Of a stretch of 64,000 bases of DNA, positions 19,001-28,837 are shown one piece after another (the first letter of the stretch is position 1; each line of letters begins with the position of its first letter). The DNA is from Aspidapion aeneum. Taxonomy: Eukaryota; Arthropoda; Insecta; Coleoptera; Brentidae. Position numbers and translations under genes: made by a program. The notes beneath the pieces are model-generated. The model was given only the letters and a program-made list of their open reading frames with translations. It was not told the DNA's origin and ran no database searches. The stretch covers positions 131,767,140 through 131,831,139 of the forward strand of contig OY755039.1 of the NCBI GenBank assembly GCA_963576565.1, read 5' to 3'.

Positions 19001-20906
19001 TGGCGACTCTAATCGGGATGTCTTTATCGGTTTTAACTAGTGATTTTGCAACGAGGTAGGTGTTGGGTGTGTTTTGTTGGCTTATGAGTCCGACGCAGCT
19101 TGATGTTTTACTTTCTAGCCTCCCAAAAATTATGGTCTCACTGTTACCGACTAGTCTTGTTGTGCATACTGCCACCACCTTTATTGGTTCTTTATTGATG
19201 TGACTATTTGACAAAATGAACTCTTCGTTCCCAAATCTTAGGGTATTAAGTTTATTATCAAACGCAAATCCATGTTTACTTATCAGGTCCATTCCCAAAA
19301 TAAATTCGTCTTCTATGTCTGCAACTAATACCGAGTGACGAATCTTCAACCTCCCCAGCTGTAGGTCTATGTCTGTCTGCCCCAACACGTCGGCGGATTC
19401 TCCAGTCACAGTCTTAAGTGTTATTTTCTTTTCTGTTGGTCGAATTTTATATCTCGTTGCAATTTTGAACTTAAGCAATGATATGGCAGCACCAGTGTCT
19501 ACTGTTATACTAACTTTTCTTCCATTAATAAGTCCGTCGATGTTAAGACTGTCAGCAGTATGTTTTAAGCTCTTGATAGAGTAAATTTTGGGGGCTAAAT
19601 TCCCATTAGCCAACACCCGCCCCTCTGCGTTGACTAGTTTTAGTTTTTCCTGATCTCTTCTTCGGTACTCTGTGCCACTAGATGGTGAGCGAGACCTCAT
19701 TTGGACACGACAATCGCGTTGAATATGCCCTGTACGTCCGCATCTGAAACACTTTACATTTGGAGGGGATCGTCTACTTTCTATCAAAGAATCAATCTTC
19801 ACTATCAGTGATTGAAACAGTTGATTTAGCGTTTTTAAGTTGACCTCATCTCCAGTGCTCATTTCTTCTCCCTCCTGAATTGAAACAGCTCTTACTTTTG
19901 GCCTGGACATATTATTTGATGATTCAATTTCAAGGGCTCGAATCAACACTTCACTGCTGTTATGGAAGCGTTCTCGACGAAGTAATTTTGCTAAGTCCGT
20001 GTCTCGCAAGCCGTTAATAAAGCGATCTACCGTGAAGGGATCTCTGTAATTTTCTGGCATTTCTGGGTAAGCCAAGTACATCAGCCTCCTGATATCCGCT
20101 TCATACTCTTGTAATGACTCCCCTGCTCTTTGTTGGCGAATATTTAATTCTGACCAATGCAAATTTCGTAAATGTTCATCTCCATATCTTCTTTCTAACG
20201 CTGCCACTAAAGCGTTATAATTCTGTTTTTGTTCGACTGGAATGGACCGTAAAAGTCCTAGAGCAGGTTCTCGTAGAGCTACTAACAATGCTCTAGCTTT
20301 TTCCTCATCATCCCAACCATTGGCAGCGGCGGCAGCTTCAAATTGTTGTTTGTAGGTAAACCAGGAAAACGTACCATCAAAATTTGGAGGCTTAATGTTT
20401 TGGTTGGAATTCACAACACATCCCTGAGCTTTCATTTTGTTGTGTTCTTTTTGGAGCTGTATAAGCTGTTTTGACACGTCCTGGAATTTTTCTTCCATGG
20501 TTTGAAAAACTTCTTCTCTAACATTCTGTAGTTTGGTCTCCACTTTTTCTTCTACATTCTGCATTCTATGAGTTATGTCTTCCTTAATGTATTCGGTTGC
20601 TATCTTGAACTCCTCTCTCAGCTGTTCAGAGTTGCTCTTTATTTGATCGAAGTTTTCTTGAATGCCATCTAATCTTTGCTGAAATGTCTGTTTCATGTCG
20701 TTCTGGTTTTGTTCCATGGTCTGCTTCATGTCGTCCATGGTCCGTTTCATATCGCCCTGGTTTTGTTCAATGGTCTGTCTCATATTGTCCTGATTTTGCT
20801 CAATGGTCTGTCTTATATCGTTCTGGTTTTGAGCCATTTGAGCTGCTAGAGCCTGCATCATTTTAGTTAGATCTTCCATCTTTGCCGATCCTTGTCTAGT
20901 AAGCAT
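16071..20906 (-). CDS. Ty3/gypsy gag-pol polyprotein
   Basis: An open frame of 1611 codons from the first ATG (20904-20906), with an in-frame stop just upstream. Residues about 15-165 form a glutamine-rich coiled coil built on repeats of QTIEQNQ-type units. Then come a gag domain (FDGTFSWFTYKQQFE), a zinc knuckle CFRCGRTGHIQRDC (about 384-397), protease VDTGAAISLL (about 468), reverse transcriptase with STLDLKSGYWQ (about 816) and YLDDVIV (about 882), RNase H LDTDASNDG (about 1028), and integrase. Integrase has its HHCC finger (GAHLGINKTMDK to CRRCSTC, about 1266-1306), then LAIDVAGPF, HSDQGRNFES and a glutamate in DGMVERFNKTIEEH (about 1429). The chain ends with a basic tail near HLDRLKPYL. 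Gag and pol share one frame, so no programmed frameshift is needed. No env-like frame follows. No premature stop is seen. Confidence 0.95.
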   Translation of the reverse strand: MLTRQGSAKMEDLTKMMQALAAQMAQNQNDIRQTIEQNQDNMRQTIEQNQGDMKRTMDDMKQTMEQNQNDMKQTFQQRLDGIQENFDQIKSNSEQLREEFKIATEYIKEDITHRMQNVEEKVETKLQNVREEVFQTMEEKFQDVSKQLIQLQKEHNKMKAQGCVVNSNQNIKPPNFDGTFSWFTYKQQFEAAAAANGWDDEEKARALLVALREPALGLLRSIPVEQKQNYNALVAALERRYGDEHLRNLHWSELNIRQQRAGESLQEYEADIRRLMYLAYPEMPENYRDPFTVDRFINGLRDTDLAKLLRRERFHNSSEVLIRALEIESSNNMSRPKVRAVSIQEGEEMSTGDEVNLKTLNQLFQSLIVKIDSLIESRRSPPNVKCFRCGRTGHIQRDCRVQMRSRSPSSGTEYRRRDQEKLKLVNAEGRVLANGNLAPKIYSIKSLKHTADSLNIDGLINGRKVSITVDTGAAISLLKFKIATRYKIRPTEKKITLKTVTGESADVLGQTDIDLQLGRLKIRHSVLVADIEDEFILGMDLISKHGFAFDNKLNTLRFGNEEFILSNSHINKEPIKVVAVCTTRLVGNSETIIFGRLESKTSSCVGLISQQNTPNTYLVAKSLVKTDKDIPIRVANIFPNSVKINKGEVVALFEPVQKVTRCEEPTSEDTSKLPMEVLQQFESTWQHLNPEEYSKAREFIEEQSNIFETRSSSGRTNLIQHAINTGDAQPIRQPPRRLPMAKQEEVHNIINKMLSDGVIEESSSPWSSPVVLVTKKDGSTRFCVDYRKLNDVTKKDSYPLPRIDDTLTTLAGSYWFSTLDLKSGYWQVGIFERDKEKTAFSAGSGLYQFNVMPFGLCNAPATFERLMEVVLRGLTWKTCLVYLDDVIVMGKSFQEHLDNLREVFSRIRNANLKLNSKKCFLFQEKVEFLGHVVSREGIHTDEKKLQAIKEWPQPRDKHELRSFLGLCTYYRRFVEGFAKIASPLHRLTEDKASYKWNTECDQAFRRLKAALCSSPILAYPIPKGKFILDTDASNDGIGAVLSQVQDGEERFSKKLSKPERNYCVTRKELLAIVKSVDHFHKYLYGQEFLIRTDHAALQWLMKMKQPEGQVARWIEKLQQYHYQIKHRAGRVHHNADALSRRPCPEDCKHCRKIDQKEGITYVRQIKLEPDEEWMSASIRTTQLNDKDVGPILRLKEENKPRPSWQDIANQGVIFKSLWAQWDSLIEEENILKRAWESADGLTVINQVVVPRSMVDNIMAECHGGKSGAHLGINKTMDKIRNRFYWVNYFQDVKNWCRRCSTCAASQGPKTRSRGQMKQYNVGLPFERLAIDVAGPFPETKKGNKYILVVMDYFSKWPEVFALPNQEAATVAEVLVNDIFSRFGIPLELHSDQGRNFESKLFQNLCDLLGIHKTRTTALHPQSDGMVERFNKTIEEHLCKVVDEHQTDWDQYIPLFLMAYRTAIHNTTGATPSSILFGRELRLPCDIMFGSPEEAHLEVNDYVERLRHKLHDIHEVVRERIEIASDRMKARYDLKANSSGFKENDQVWLYNPQRKKGRSPKLTPPWEGPYKVVKRINDVVYRIQRSPKSKMKVVHLDRLKPYLGNVDRDDQT

Positions 20907-21173
20907 CAACTTCCTGATAAATCACTTAAAACGTCTATTTTAGGGCTATAAAGCGAATGTCGAAGTCGGTTTTTCAATATCTCTTCCAATTCTTAAATAG
21001 AACCTAATGGAATGTTCTGGAATTTTCTAGTAAATGCAGTAATTTATCACTCTATTGATGACTAGGCAAATGTAGAAGTCCCTTTTTTTATTATCTCTTT
21101 TAGTTCTCGAATAGAACGTCGTAGAAAGTGATGGAATATTCTAGAAATTCTTTCTAATTCTTACTTTTTAACT

Positions 21174-22171
21174 ATATATATATTTATCGGTTTCACAACG
21201 TTCTACGTCTTCCGATACCCAATCTCCACTCGTTTCTGTTTGCCCATAATTCATCATCTAGGCCTCTTATTCTTATTTCACTGTCTATTCCTTCTCTCCA
21301 GCTTCTCCTTGGCCGTCCTCGTTTTCTTCGCCCAGTCGGTTTCCATTGTAGTATTTGTTTAGGTAGTCTTTCGTCATTCATTCTTTGTACATGTCCGTAC
21401 CACACCAGTTGTTTTGTTCTTATATCATCCACTAAAGTACGTTCACCTACTGTCATAATTTCTCTTATTCTTTGATTTGTAACTCTTTCTCTTTTTGATT
21501 TCCCTGCTGCTCTTCTCCAATAGTCCATCTCCGTAGCGGAAAGCATTTTTTCTGTTCTATCCTTGATTGGCCATACTTCTGAGCCGTATGTAATAATACT
21601 TTTTATAATGGTGTTATATATAAGCTTTTTGTTATGTTTTGATATACTTTGGTCCCAAATTATTCCATTTAATAAAGTTATTGCTTTTCTTCCTTGTACG
21701 TTTCGATCTTTTATAGCTTTGTCTAGTGTTCCGTCAGCTGTAATTTTTAGACCTAAGTATTTATACTCATCACAGGAGTGAATTCGCTGCCCGGTATTTA
21801 AGATTAGATCCTGTTTCATTCCACCGATACACATATACTCTGTCTTATTGAGATTAACCTCTAGTCCCCACTTATTATACTCTTCTATTAGTTTTCGTGT
21901 CATATATTCGAGGTCGTCATAATCCTGAGCCACTACTATCTGATCATCGGCGAAACATAAAGTATACAAGGTGGTTTCGTCCAACGGAATTCCCATGTTT
22001 TGGCATTTTCTCTTCCATACTTTAAGGACTTGTTCCAAGTATATCTTGAAGAGCGTAGGCGAGATACAGCAACCTTGTTCAAGACCTTTATTTACTTGAA
22101 AGCCTTTGGTTAGTTTTGCTTTTATTTTAACTTTTGCCTTACTATTGCGGTATAACTCTTGGATGGACTTA
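21174..22171 (-). mobile_element. 5'-truncated RTE-like LINE inserted in the gypsy leader
   Basis: The 998-bp insertion is bounded on both sides by ACTTTTTAACT (21163-21173 and 22172-22182), an 11-bp target-site duplication. The 3' end on the minus strand finishes in a short TA run (tatatatatat), typical of RTE-type elements, which often lack a poly(A) tail. It interrupts the third unit of the 113-bp array. Confidence 0.9.
21193..22171 (-). pseudogene. C-terminal part of an RTE-like LINE reverse transcriptase
   Basis: Open from the 5' junction to a stop at 21193 (about 325 codons). It contains KGLEQGCCISPTLFKIYLEQ, the catalytic FADDQIVVAQ, GLEVNLNKTEYMCIGG and YKYLGLKITADGTLDKAIK. The C-terminal hallmarks are QLVWYGHVQRMNDERLPKQI and GRRKRGRPRRSWREGI. 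The N-terminal endonuclease and fingers are missing by 5' truncation, so the copy cannot retrotranspose, though what remains has no stop codon. Confidence 0.88.
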
Positions 22172-22509
22172 ACTTTTTAACTAACTAAGCTAATGTCGAA
22201 GTCGATTTTTGGATATCTCTTCTGGTTCTCGAATAGAACGTCGTAGAATGTTATGGAATATTCTAGAAAATCTTGCTAATTCTTACTTTTGAAATAACTA
22301 AACTAATGTCAAAGTCGGTATTTGTATATCTCTTTTAGTTTTTGAATAGAACGTCGTAGAATGTTATGGAATCTTCTAGAAATTTTTTTTAATTCTTACT
22401 TTTGAAATTACTAAACTAACGTCGAATCACTTACTGTTCTTCTTTTCAATTGTCCTAGCCGGTGGTACTATGTAAGGATAGTCTTTGCACTATTTATTTC
22501 TTTTAATCT

Positions 22510-22523
22510 CACTTCTGACACCA
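22510..22523 (-). promoter_or_regulatory. Primer-binding site of the gypsy element (tRNA-Leu type)
   Basis: On the minus strand TGGTGTCAGAAGTG starts two bases after the 5' LTR. It is complementary to the 3' end of an insect tRNA-Leu (…CACTTCTGACA plus CCA), as I recall that tRNA; the exact isoacceptor should be verified. Confidence 0.7.
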
Positions 22524-22525
22524 AT

Positions 22526-22937
22526 TGTTACGGGTTCACAACGACAAATTAAAACTCGCAATTGTTGAAAACGATACGTCAATTTATTTCGACAAATTAT
22601 GTACAAAAACACGCACTTAAACTTACGAATAACTTGCTAATGATTCACTACTATAATCGGTCTATTAACTAAACGTGTTAATATCTCACGACAGTACGTT
22701 GTCTGTGACTGACTCCTGGTGCGCGACCCCGGCCCTATATATAGGATCGTCCATCTCTCTCGAACTTTCCGGCAGCCTTCGACGTCCGGAAAGTTCCCGC
22801 ACTACCGCGACCGCAAGCCACAGACAACGCAACTAAAACCTAGACTAAGAATACAACCTTAAGATAAATCGACCTAATACTACACTAAACCTAAATAAAT
22901 TCCAATTATAAAATTTAAATAACTTAAATTTGTAACA
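22526..22937 (-). repeat. 5' LTR of the gypsy element
   Basis: Carries the minus-strand TATA-like CCTATATATAGG at 22734-22745, so transcription would be expected to start about 25-30 bp downstream, near 22705-22715. The block that differs from the other LTR (about 22627-22716) begins around that point. Confidence 0.93.
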
Positions 22938-22959
22938 TTATAATGAAATCGCTGATCGT

Positions 22960-23570
22960 GAGTTGTTTGGAAACTCATTTTTCTATTGGGGTAGGAGAGG
23001 GTGGGGGTAGAGGTAGAAATATGTTTTTTGTTTGGGCTGTATTGCTATCGGACCTTTATGCATATACCAAATTTTATAAAAGTCATTTGAAGTGAAGTGT
23101 GTCAAAAACGCATTTTTTATGGAAGGGGGTGGGGGGTAGGGGTGGGAGGACATTTTCTCATTATAGTTGTATTGTCATCGGACCACTATATGTATACCAA
23201 ATTTCATCCAAATCGGATAATGGGAAGTGTGTCAAAAACGCATTTTTCTATAGAAGGGGGTGGGGTGGGAGGGGTAGGATTTTTTTTCAATGTTGTATTG
23301 TCATCGGGCCACTATATGTATACCAAATTTCATCCAAATCGGTTAATGGGAAGGGTGTCAAAAACGAATTTTCTATGGAAGGGGGTGAGAGTAGGGGTGG
23401 GAGGATATTTTTTTTAAATGTTGTATTGTCATCGGGCCACTATGTGAATACCAAATTTCATCCAAATCGGATAATGGGAAGTGTGTCAAAAACTCATTTT
23501 TCTATGAAAGGGGGTGGGGGTAGGGGTGGGAGGATATTTTTTTCTTAATATTGTATTGTCCTTTAGAAGT
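22960..23570. repeat. ~128-bp tandem repeat array
   Basis: The core gtgtcaaaaacgcattttt recurs with spacings of 130, 126 and 128 bp (about 23101, 23231, 23357, 23485), with a fifth, diverged unit on the left. Each unit contains a G-rich patch (gggggtgggggtaggggtgg) and accaaatttcatccaaatcg. The open frames over it are repeat artefacts. It is followed by a sequence at 23640-23668 ending acgtgtgagct that also occurs near 34.3 kb. Confidence 0.88.
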
Positions 23571-23828
23571 TATACTCTTCAATTATTTGAAACTTTTTTT
23601 TTAATTTTTTTTACACGATCACCATAACAGCTAAAACTACTATAGTTATAGTATACGTGTGAGCTAAAATAAAGTTGTTTGTCTATGTCAAAATCAAATT
23701 CATTTAAATTCAAATTCAAATTGTACCTAGATGGTTTACAATAATAAACTACTACAATTTATCAACGTCCTATATCATAAATTCATAGTAATTGTATTTC
23801 ATTCTGCATAAAGCGCAAAGTATTTATT

Positions 23829-24926
23829 CAGGGTGTTCGGCACATGAACCGTCAAAATGTTTTGGGATATTGTTGGGGTCATTTGCTACCTTTTCAACCT
23901 TGGAAGTTGGGTCCTTAGAGTCACGGCTAAAGAGATATAAATTTTTTAATTTTTTTTCTCAATTTACCCAAAATCCCACCTCGTAAGCTTTTTATTAATG
24001 TCTGGAAAAGCACCATTTTTTTAAATAATTCTGTAATCTTATGCTACTACAATTAATTAATAGATTTGTTAAAATTTATGTACAAAAGGGACATATGAGG
24101 TTTTTTATTGAAGGACATTAGTGATTTTGTGAAAGAAAATCAATTTCAAAATTAAAAATTAAAAGAATTATCGACACTTGAGAACTTCATTTTCTTTTAA
24201 AAACTTCTCTAGTTGATTACCTTTCTAATAGTATGCTATACATTGATTAAAAAAAAACAATTCTGCTTTAAAATACGGATATTCCGTGAGACGGGCAATA
24301 ATCGTTCGGACTTGATAAGAAAAACAATTTGATGTTTATGAACAAAATTTATAAATAAAGAACACAATACATTATTGTTAAAAGTTTAACTTTTATTTAA
24401 GTAGGTAAACGATCATAAACATCAAATTGTTTTTCTTATCAATTCCGAACGAGTCTCGCCCTTCTGACGGAATATCCTTATTTTAAAGCAGAAATCTTTT
24501 TTTTTATCAATGTGTAGCATACCGTTAGAAAGGTAATCAACTAAAGAAGTTTTTAAAAGAAAATGAAGTTCTCAAATGTCGATACTTTTTTTGATTTTTA
24601 ATTTTGAAATTGATTTCTTTCACAAAATCACTAATGTTCTTCAATAAAAAACCTCGTATGTCACTTTGGTACATCAATTTTAACAAATCTATTAATTAGT
24701 TGAAGAAGAATAAGATTACAGAATTATAAATGGTGCTTTTCCAGACATTAATAAAAAGCATACGAGGCTTTAAAGGTGGGATTTTGGATAATTTGAGAAA
24801 AAAAAATTAAAAATTCATATCTCTTTAGCCGTGACTCTTAGGACCCAAGTTCCAAGGTTGAAAAGGTAGCAAATGACCCCAAAAATACCCCAAAAAATTC
24901 TGACGGTTTATGTGTCGAAGACCCTG
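23829..24926. mobile_element. Near-complete 1.1-kb palindrome (fold-back element)
   Basis: Arms of about 510 bp (23829-24340 and 24414-24926) are inverted repeats of roughly 85-90% identity by eye, around a spacer of about 73 bp. The ends read CAGGGTGTTCGGCACATGAA and, inverted, CAGGGTCTTCGACACATAAA. TATT flanks both ends (23825-23828 and 24927-24930), a likely 4-bp target duplication. No protein-coding pattern is visible in either arm. Transcription through it in either direction would yield a long hairpin RNA. Confidence 0.9.
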
Positions 24927-24930
24927 TATT

Positions 24931-26080
24931 GGTAAATTTAATATATACATATTGGGATCCTATTTCGTTAAAACCACTAGCTTGTGCTTTGAGAAATCAA
25001 ATAGCTTTCACAAAAATTCAATGATTTACTTATAAACAGTCAAGCACGTAAGGCATAAGATCATATTACGGTGTGACTGGTACTCATGTTTTGGTACTAA
25101 TCTGCGACAAAATCTTGTCAACATAGTTCTTTTGATGTTAAACCGCTGCCTAATATATTTTTTATTTATTTCGTATGTGCCTTAAAAGATAACAAATTAT
25201 TTTTCTGTGATAAAGGAGCCTTTCGTTGAAGCTTATACTTCTCCACAAGTTTAATCGCGGATCACCTATTTGTTAAGTCATCCCAACGATTATCTAGACA
25301 GGATCGCTCAGTTTGCCGAATCTGTCTGCAATCGATGTTCAAGGTCAAACTCGCTGTTACGTCACTACTTGTGCTGGACAGAAAGCGCGACTATTGTTAT
25401 ATTGGATTTTATGAGCTTTTAGAGCTATTTTCTTTATACAAATTAAATTTTATGCAAAAATGAGGCATTGTACATTTAAAAATATTGTCTTTACATTAAA
25501 TAAAAGGATGATAAATGATTTTATATTTGAAATATCTCTTAAATAAATTACATTTAAATACTTAAAGTGAAAAAAAGCTACACATAATGTCGTAGTACCT
25601 ATATAATTTGTCCAATTGTTTTAAAAGTATGTAATTATTTTGCGATAATAATTGAAAACGGAAATATAGACGAAAAATTTATTGATTTATTTAAAAAAAG
25701 GAAAAGCACAAATATTGTTCTTAACAAATAGACAAAAAAATGCACATAATGTACAGTTTAATTATTACAACCACTTTTTAAAGCATGTAGAGAAATTATT
25801 TAATAGATAATTAAAAAACGAGAATATAGAACATAAAAAAAGTATTTATTATTACATTTTTACAAAAAAAAAGAAAAGTACAGATACATACAATAAATTT
25901 AAAATATTAATATAAATAGTAATATTTTATTTAGAAAAATATTCCTTTTCAATTCACAATCTTTTGTAATTTTCTTGCTCTACTCCGTTCAATGTCCTCA
26001 CATCTTTTTCTTTTAAGATTTTTGGTTTTCTGTGTGCTTGATTGTTATGGAAGTTTATTATTATTATTGTACGCAATTTA
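24931..26080. other. AT-rich sequence, no gene seen
   Basis: Nothing coding is recognised. The sequence gttacgtcactacttgtgct near 25363 has an inverted partner, agcacaagtggtgacgtcac, near 26741. These may be subterminal inverted repeats of the P-like element whose transposase remnant lies between them. Confidence 0.45.
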
Positions 26081-26224
26081 AAAAAATAAAAATTATTTTA
26101 AGTGGCATAGTTTCATTTTATTTAATTGTACTGGCCAATCTACGCACAATTCTGGTACCAAATCTAAATGAGTTGCCACCTTGGTGTTCTGTGATGATAT
26201 AACTCGAAGTATAAACTTCATTTT

Positions 26225-26534
26225 TTAATTTTTTCCAACCACTGTCGAGGTGGAAGGTTTTATAAGGCCGCCGAATGATAGTTGCTGGACCCAAGAAGGA
26301 ACATGATATGTGTGGTCACTTTTCAGTTTGTAAGTAAAGTCTCCCAAGTTTAAAAATTTTTCTTTGTATTTTTTCGCAAGCCAACCTGCAATGTATTCTA
26401 ATGGCTCTTCTGTCATTTCTGGATAATTTTCCTTTTGATACAATGAGGTACTTCCAGATAAATCAGGAGCTTGATCGGAGCTCTCTATTGACGAAAAAGA
26501 TGATAAACAAGAAGCCCATCGTGGCCATTTTTGT
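26225..26534 (-). pseudogene. P-element-like transposase C-terminal fragment
   Basis: The minus-strand frame contains YPEMTEEPLEYIAGWLAKKY followed by FLNLGDFTYK and WVQQLSFGGLIKPS. P-like transposases end with a region of the type ALEYVAGWVAKKF…LG…W…LS.GGL.KPS, which fits well. The frame has no ATG start and is preceded by a stop near 26535, so an upstream exon or earlier coding sequence is missing. A flanking 20-bp inverted pair (25363, 26741) supports a small non-autonomous P-like element. Confidence 0.6.
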
Positions 26535-26559
26535 TACCCTGTAAACAAACGTTCTTCTC

Positions 26560-27930
26560 TGTCCTGAATCGAATTTTTACACACTGTTAACAAACCAAAC
26601 GTGAAAATGTTTATTTTTATGTCTTTTCTTAGTAACACTGCACTAAAACAATCCAAAAAACACAAACTATTCATCGAAATATCAACAAAACTCTCTTGAA
26701 AATACGAATAACATCATATACAACGAATGTAAACAAAGGATTTAGCACAAGTGGTGACGTCACGCCGCTCTCCTCACCCCGCACAATTTGTTAACACAGG
26801 TTAAATGGAACTAAGCAGTCCTTTATGTCTATAGTCCTTGAGGTCATGCATGGTTTTAAACGTATTACTGGTAACCGCCGGTTTTTTGATGGTTTAAAAT
26901 TACCTTAACTTTTTCTCAGTGTAGTGTTTTATGTTTTTGTTAAGAAAGTAATTTTCTAATCAGTTTTAAGCTAAAGAGATATTCTTCGTTTTCGAGATAT
27001 TTCGGTTGTTAGTGTTCGATCCCGCACCGGAAAACTCAAATTATTTTGAAAAAAAAACAATTTATGTTGAAATGTGGTAATTTAATTAGTTGTATGTATT
27101 ATTCTAAAACACTGTTAACTTGGTATTTTTAATATTTTACATTTTTTAGTTTTTAATGTTTTTAATTCAAAATAATTTAATTATTTTGATTCGGCATCGA
27201 ACATTAAAATCGAAAAACCTTGAAAATGGCGTACTTTAGCAGATTGTATAGTGATTGCAAAGTCAGTTGAACAAAGATAAAAGCCAATCATCGGCATATC
27301 CTTTATAGAAAGTGACATGGGCGGCGGTAGATATACGCATTAAAATTATCCAATGAAATTTTAAAATATGGCGTATAGACCAAAAATTTGTATTTAAAAC
27401 CGTTTATTTCAAAATGTAAATATTTTTCACCCCCGCCTTTCCCCTCCCAAGAATTAACATCAGACATTCGAGAATGTTAATTAAAATTTATTGATGCACT
27501 AACAATTACGTAATTAACCTGGCGTTGGTAAACCAATTTTAAAAGTAATCGGTTTAAACTGCTCATAATATTTAAAAAATTTGATTGTTATTTTTTAAAT
27601 TTAACACCCTCTCTCGGAAACAAAGCAATTCTGGACCCTAGTTTATATAAATTTTTATCTTTATTTTGAGCCGTAGAATATGTGGTTAAAAAATTGACTT
27701 TCGAGTATTTAGAAAAGTATTTTTCATAGAAAAAAAATTAAATCAAAATAAAAATAAGCAATATTCGCTTTAAAATAATATAATTTTTTTCTTAAAGTTT
27801 TGCAATTACTAAGAGCAAATCAAATCTCATTATAAAATATATTTGTTTCGTCCAAGATAATCATATTGTCTTATAATAATTATTAAATTTTGATTTCAAA
27901 AGATATTCAAACCTCCCTATATTAAAGGGC
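26560..27930. other. AT-rich sequence, no gene seen
   Basis: No coding pattern. A diverged inverted pair near 27010-27060 and 27165-27205 (gttcgatcccgcacc / ggcatcgaacattaa) is too weak to call an element. Confidence 0.45.
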
Positions 27931-27933
27931 TCT

Positions 27934-28837
27934 GGTACAAAATAGCGCAGGACAAAATAGCGCAGGACAAAATAGCGTGGACAAAATAGCGCAGGACAAA
28001 ATAGCGCAGGACAAAATAGCGCAGAACAAAATAGCGCAGGACAAAATAGCGCGGGACAAAATAGCGCAGGGCAAAATAGCGCAGAACAAAATAGCGCAGG
28101 GCAAAATAGCGCAGAACAAAGTAGCGCACGCTAAAAAAATCTCAAGTCGATTTGCCGATTTGCCCTGTCCTGCCGAAGTGGACCAGGGGCCGAGGATAGG
28201 TTTGGTTAGTATTCCAACCAGACCCGGTTAGCTTTTTTTACAAAAAAAAAAACTTAACTGGACAGATCAGGTAAGTTTTTTTTTGTAAAAAAACCTAACT
28301 GCTTCAGGTTGGGATACTAAACTAACCTATCCTCGGCCCCTGGTCCACTTCGGCTGGGGCAATTTGATTGATAAGGTTAGGCCTTCACTATTTCAGTAAT
28401 GCGCTATTTTAGTAATGCGCTTTTAAGGCTTGCGCTATTTTGGTCATGCACTATTACTACCTGCGCGATTTATTCCGCGCGATTTGGACCTGCGCTATTT
28501 TGTTCCACTGCCGTAAGAATAATAATAACATAAACAAAACTAGCCTAACCAGGTCAGGAAGGTATGCAGGTTAGGTTTTAATATATTAGGCTCAACCTAA
28601 CCAAGACAGGTTAGTTTATTTTTTAGTCTACTAACTTAATCAGGTCAGGTTAGGTCTGCAGGTAAGGTTTTAGTATATTAAACTAACCAAGTAAGGTTAG
28701 GTTATTTTTTTAGTATCTTTTTGAGATCTGCACTATTTTGCGCTATTTGCGCTATTTTGTCCTGCGCTATTTTGTCCTGCGCTATTTTGTCCCACGCTAT
28801 TTTGTCCGCGCTATTTTGTCCGGCGCTATTTTGTACC
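27934..28837. mobile_element. Fold-back element with terminal arrays of a 15-bp unit
   Basis: Left end GGTACAAAATAGCGC and right end GCGCTATTTTGTACC are inverted. The left arm carries about 13 copies of gacaaaatagcgcag (27938-28128). The right arm carries inverted copies (28738-28832), and degenerate copies lie at 28398-28510. Inside, 28175-28240 and 28298-28358 form a second inverted repeat (gaagtggaccaggggccgag and complement), so the element is a nested palindrome. The middle also has repeats of ctaacc/ggttag type. I do not know the superfamily, and no target duplication is clear. Confidence 0.82.

Larger units (their letters stand above)
20945..22435 (-). repeat. 113-bp tandem array in the gypsy leader
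   Basis: The motif aatgtcgaagtcgg (with variants) recurs at about 20959, 21072, 22195, 22309 and 22421. After the 1009-bp LINE insertion and duplication are subtracted, spacings are 112-114 bp. Each unit also holds cgaatagaacgtcgtagaa and atggaatattctagaaa. Leader arrays can modulate expression of LTR elements, but that is untested here. Confidence 0.88.
15643..22937 (-). mobile_element. Full-length Ty3/gypsy LTR retrotransposon
   Basis: LTRs of 416 bp (15643-16058) and 412 bp (22526-22937) begin TGTTACGGG and end TTTGTAACA on the plus strand. TTAT flanks both sides (15639-15642 and 22938-22941), a 4-bp target duplication typical of gypsy elements. A single long gag-pol frame fills most of the interior on the minus strand. 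The primer site matches tRNA-Leu. Most of each LTR is identical to the other, indicating a young insertion. A 5'-truncated LINE sits in the leader, so leader function may be compromised even though the coding frame is open. Confidence 0.93.

Noticed and set aside
16812..20866. Plus-strand open frames opposite the gypsy polyprotein
   Set aside because: They are antisense shadows of the gag-pol frame; for example the repetitive frame at 20684 mirrors the EQNQ coiled coil.
23097..23548. Open frames of 106 and 149 codons
   Set aside because: They lie over a 128-bp tandem array with G-rich units; the frames overlap and share peptides in different phases.
27917..28231. Pentapeptide-repeat protein (DKIAQ units)
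   Set aside because: It is a translation of a 15-bp minisatellite that also occurs inverted at the other end of the element; no start or composition suggests a gene.
27934..28837. CRISPR-like array of short repeats
   Set aside because: The repeats are directly adjacent without unique spacers, and the genome is eukaryotic.
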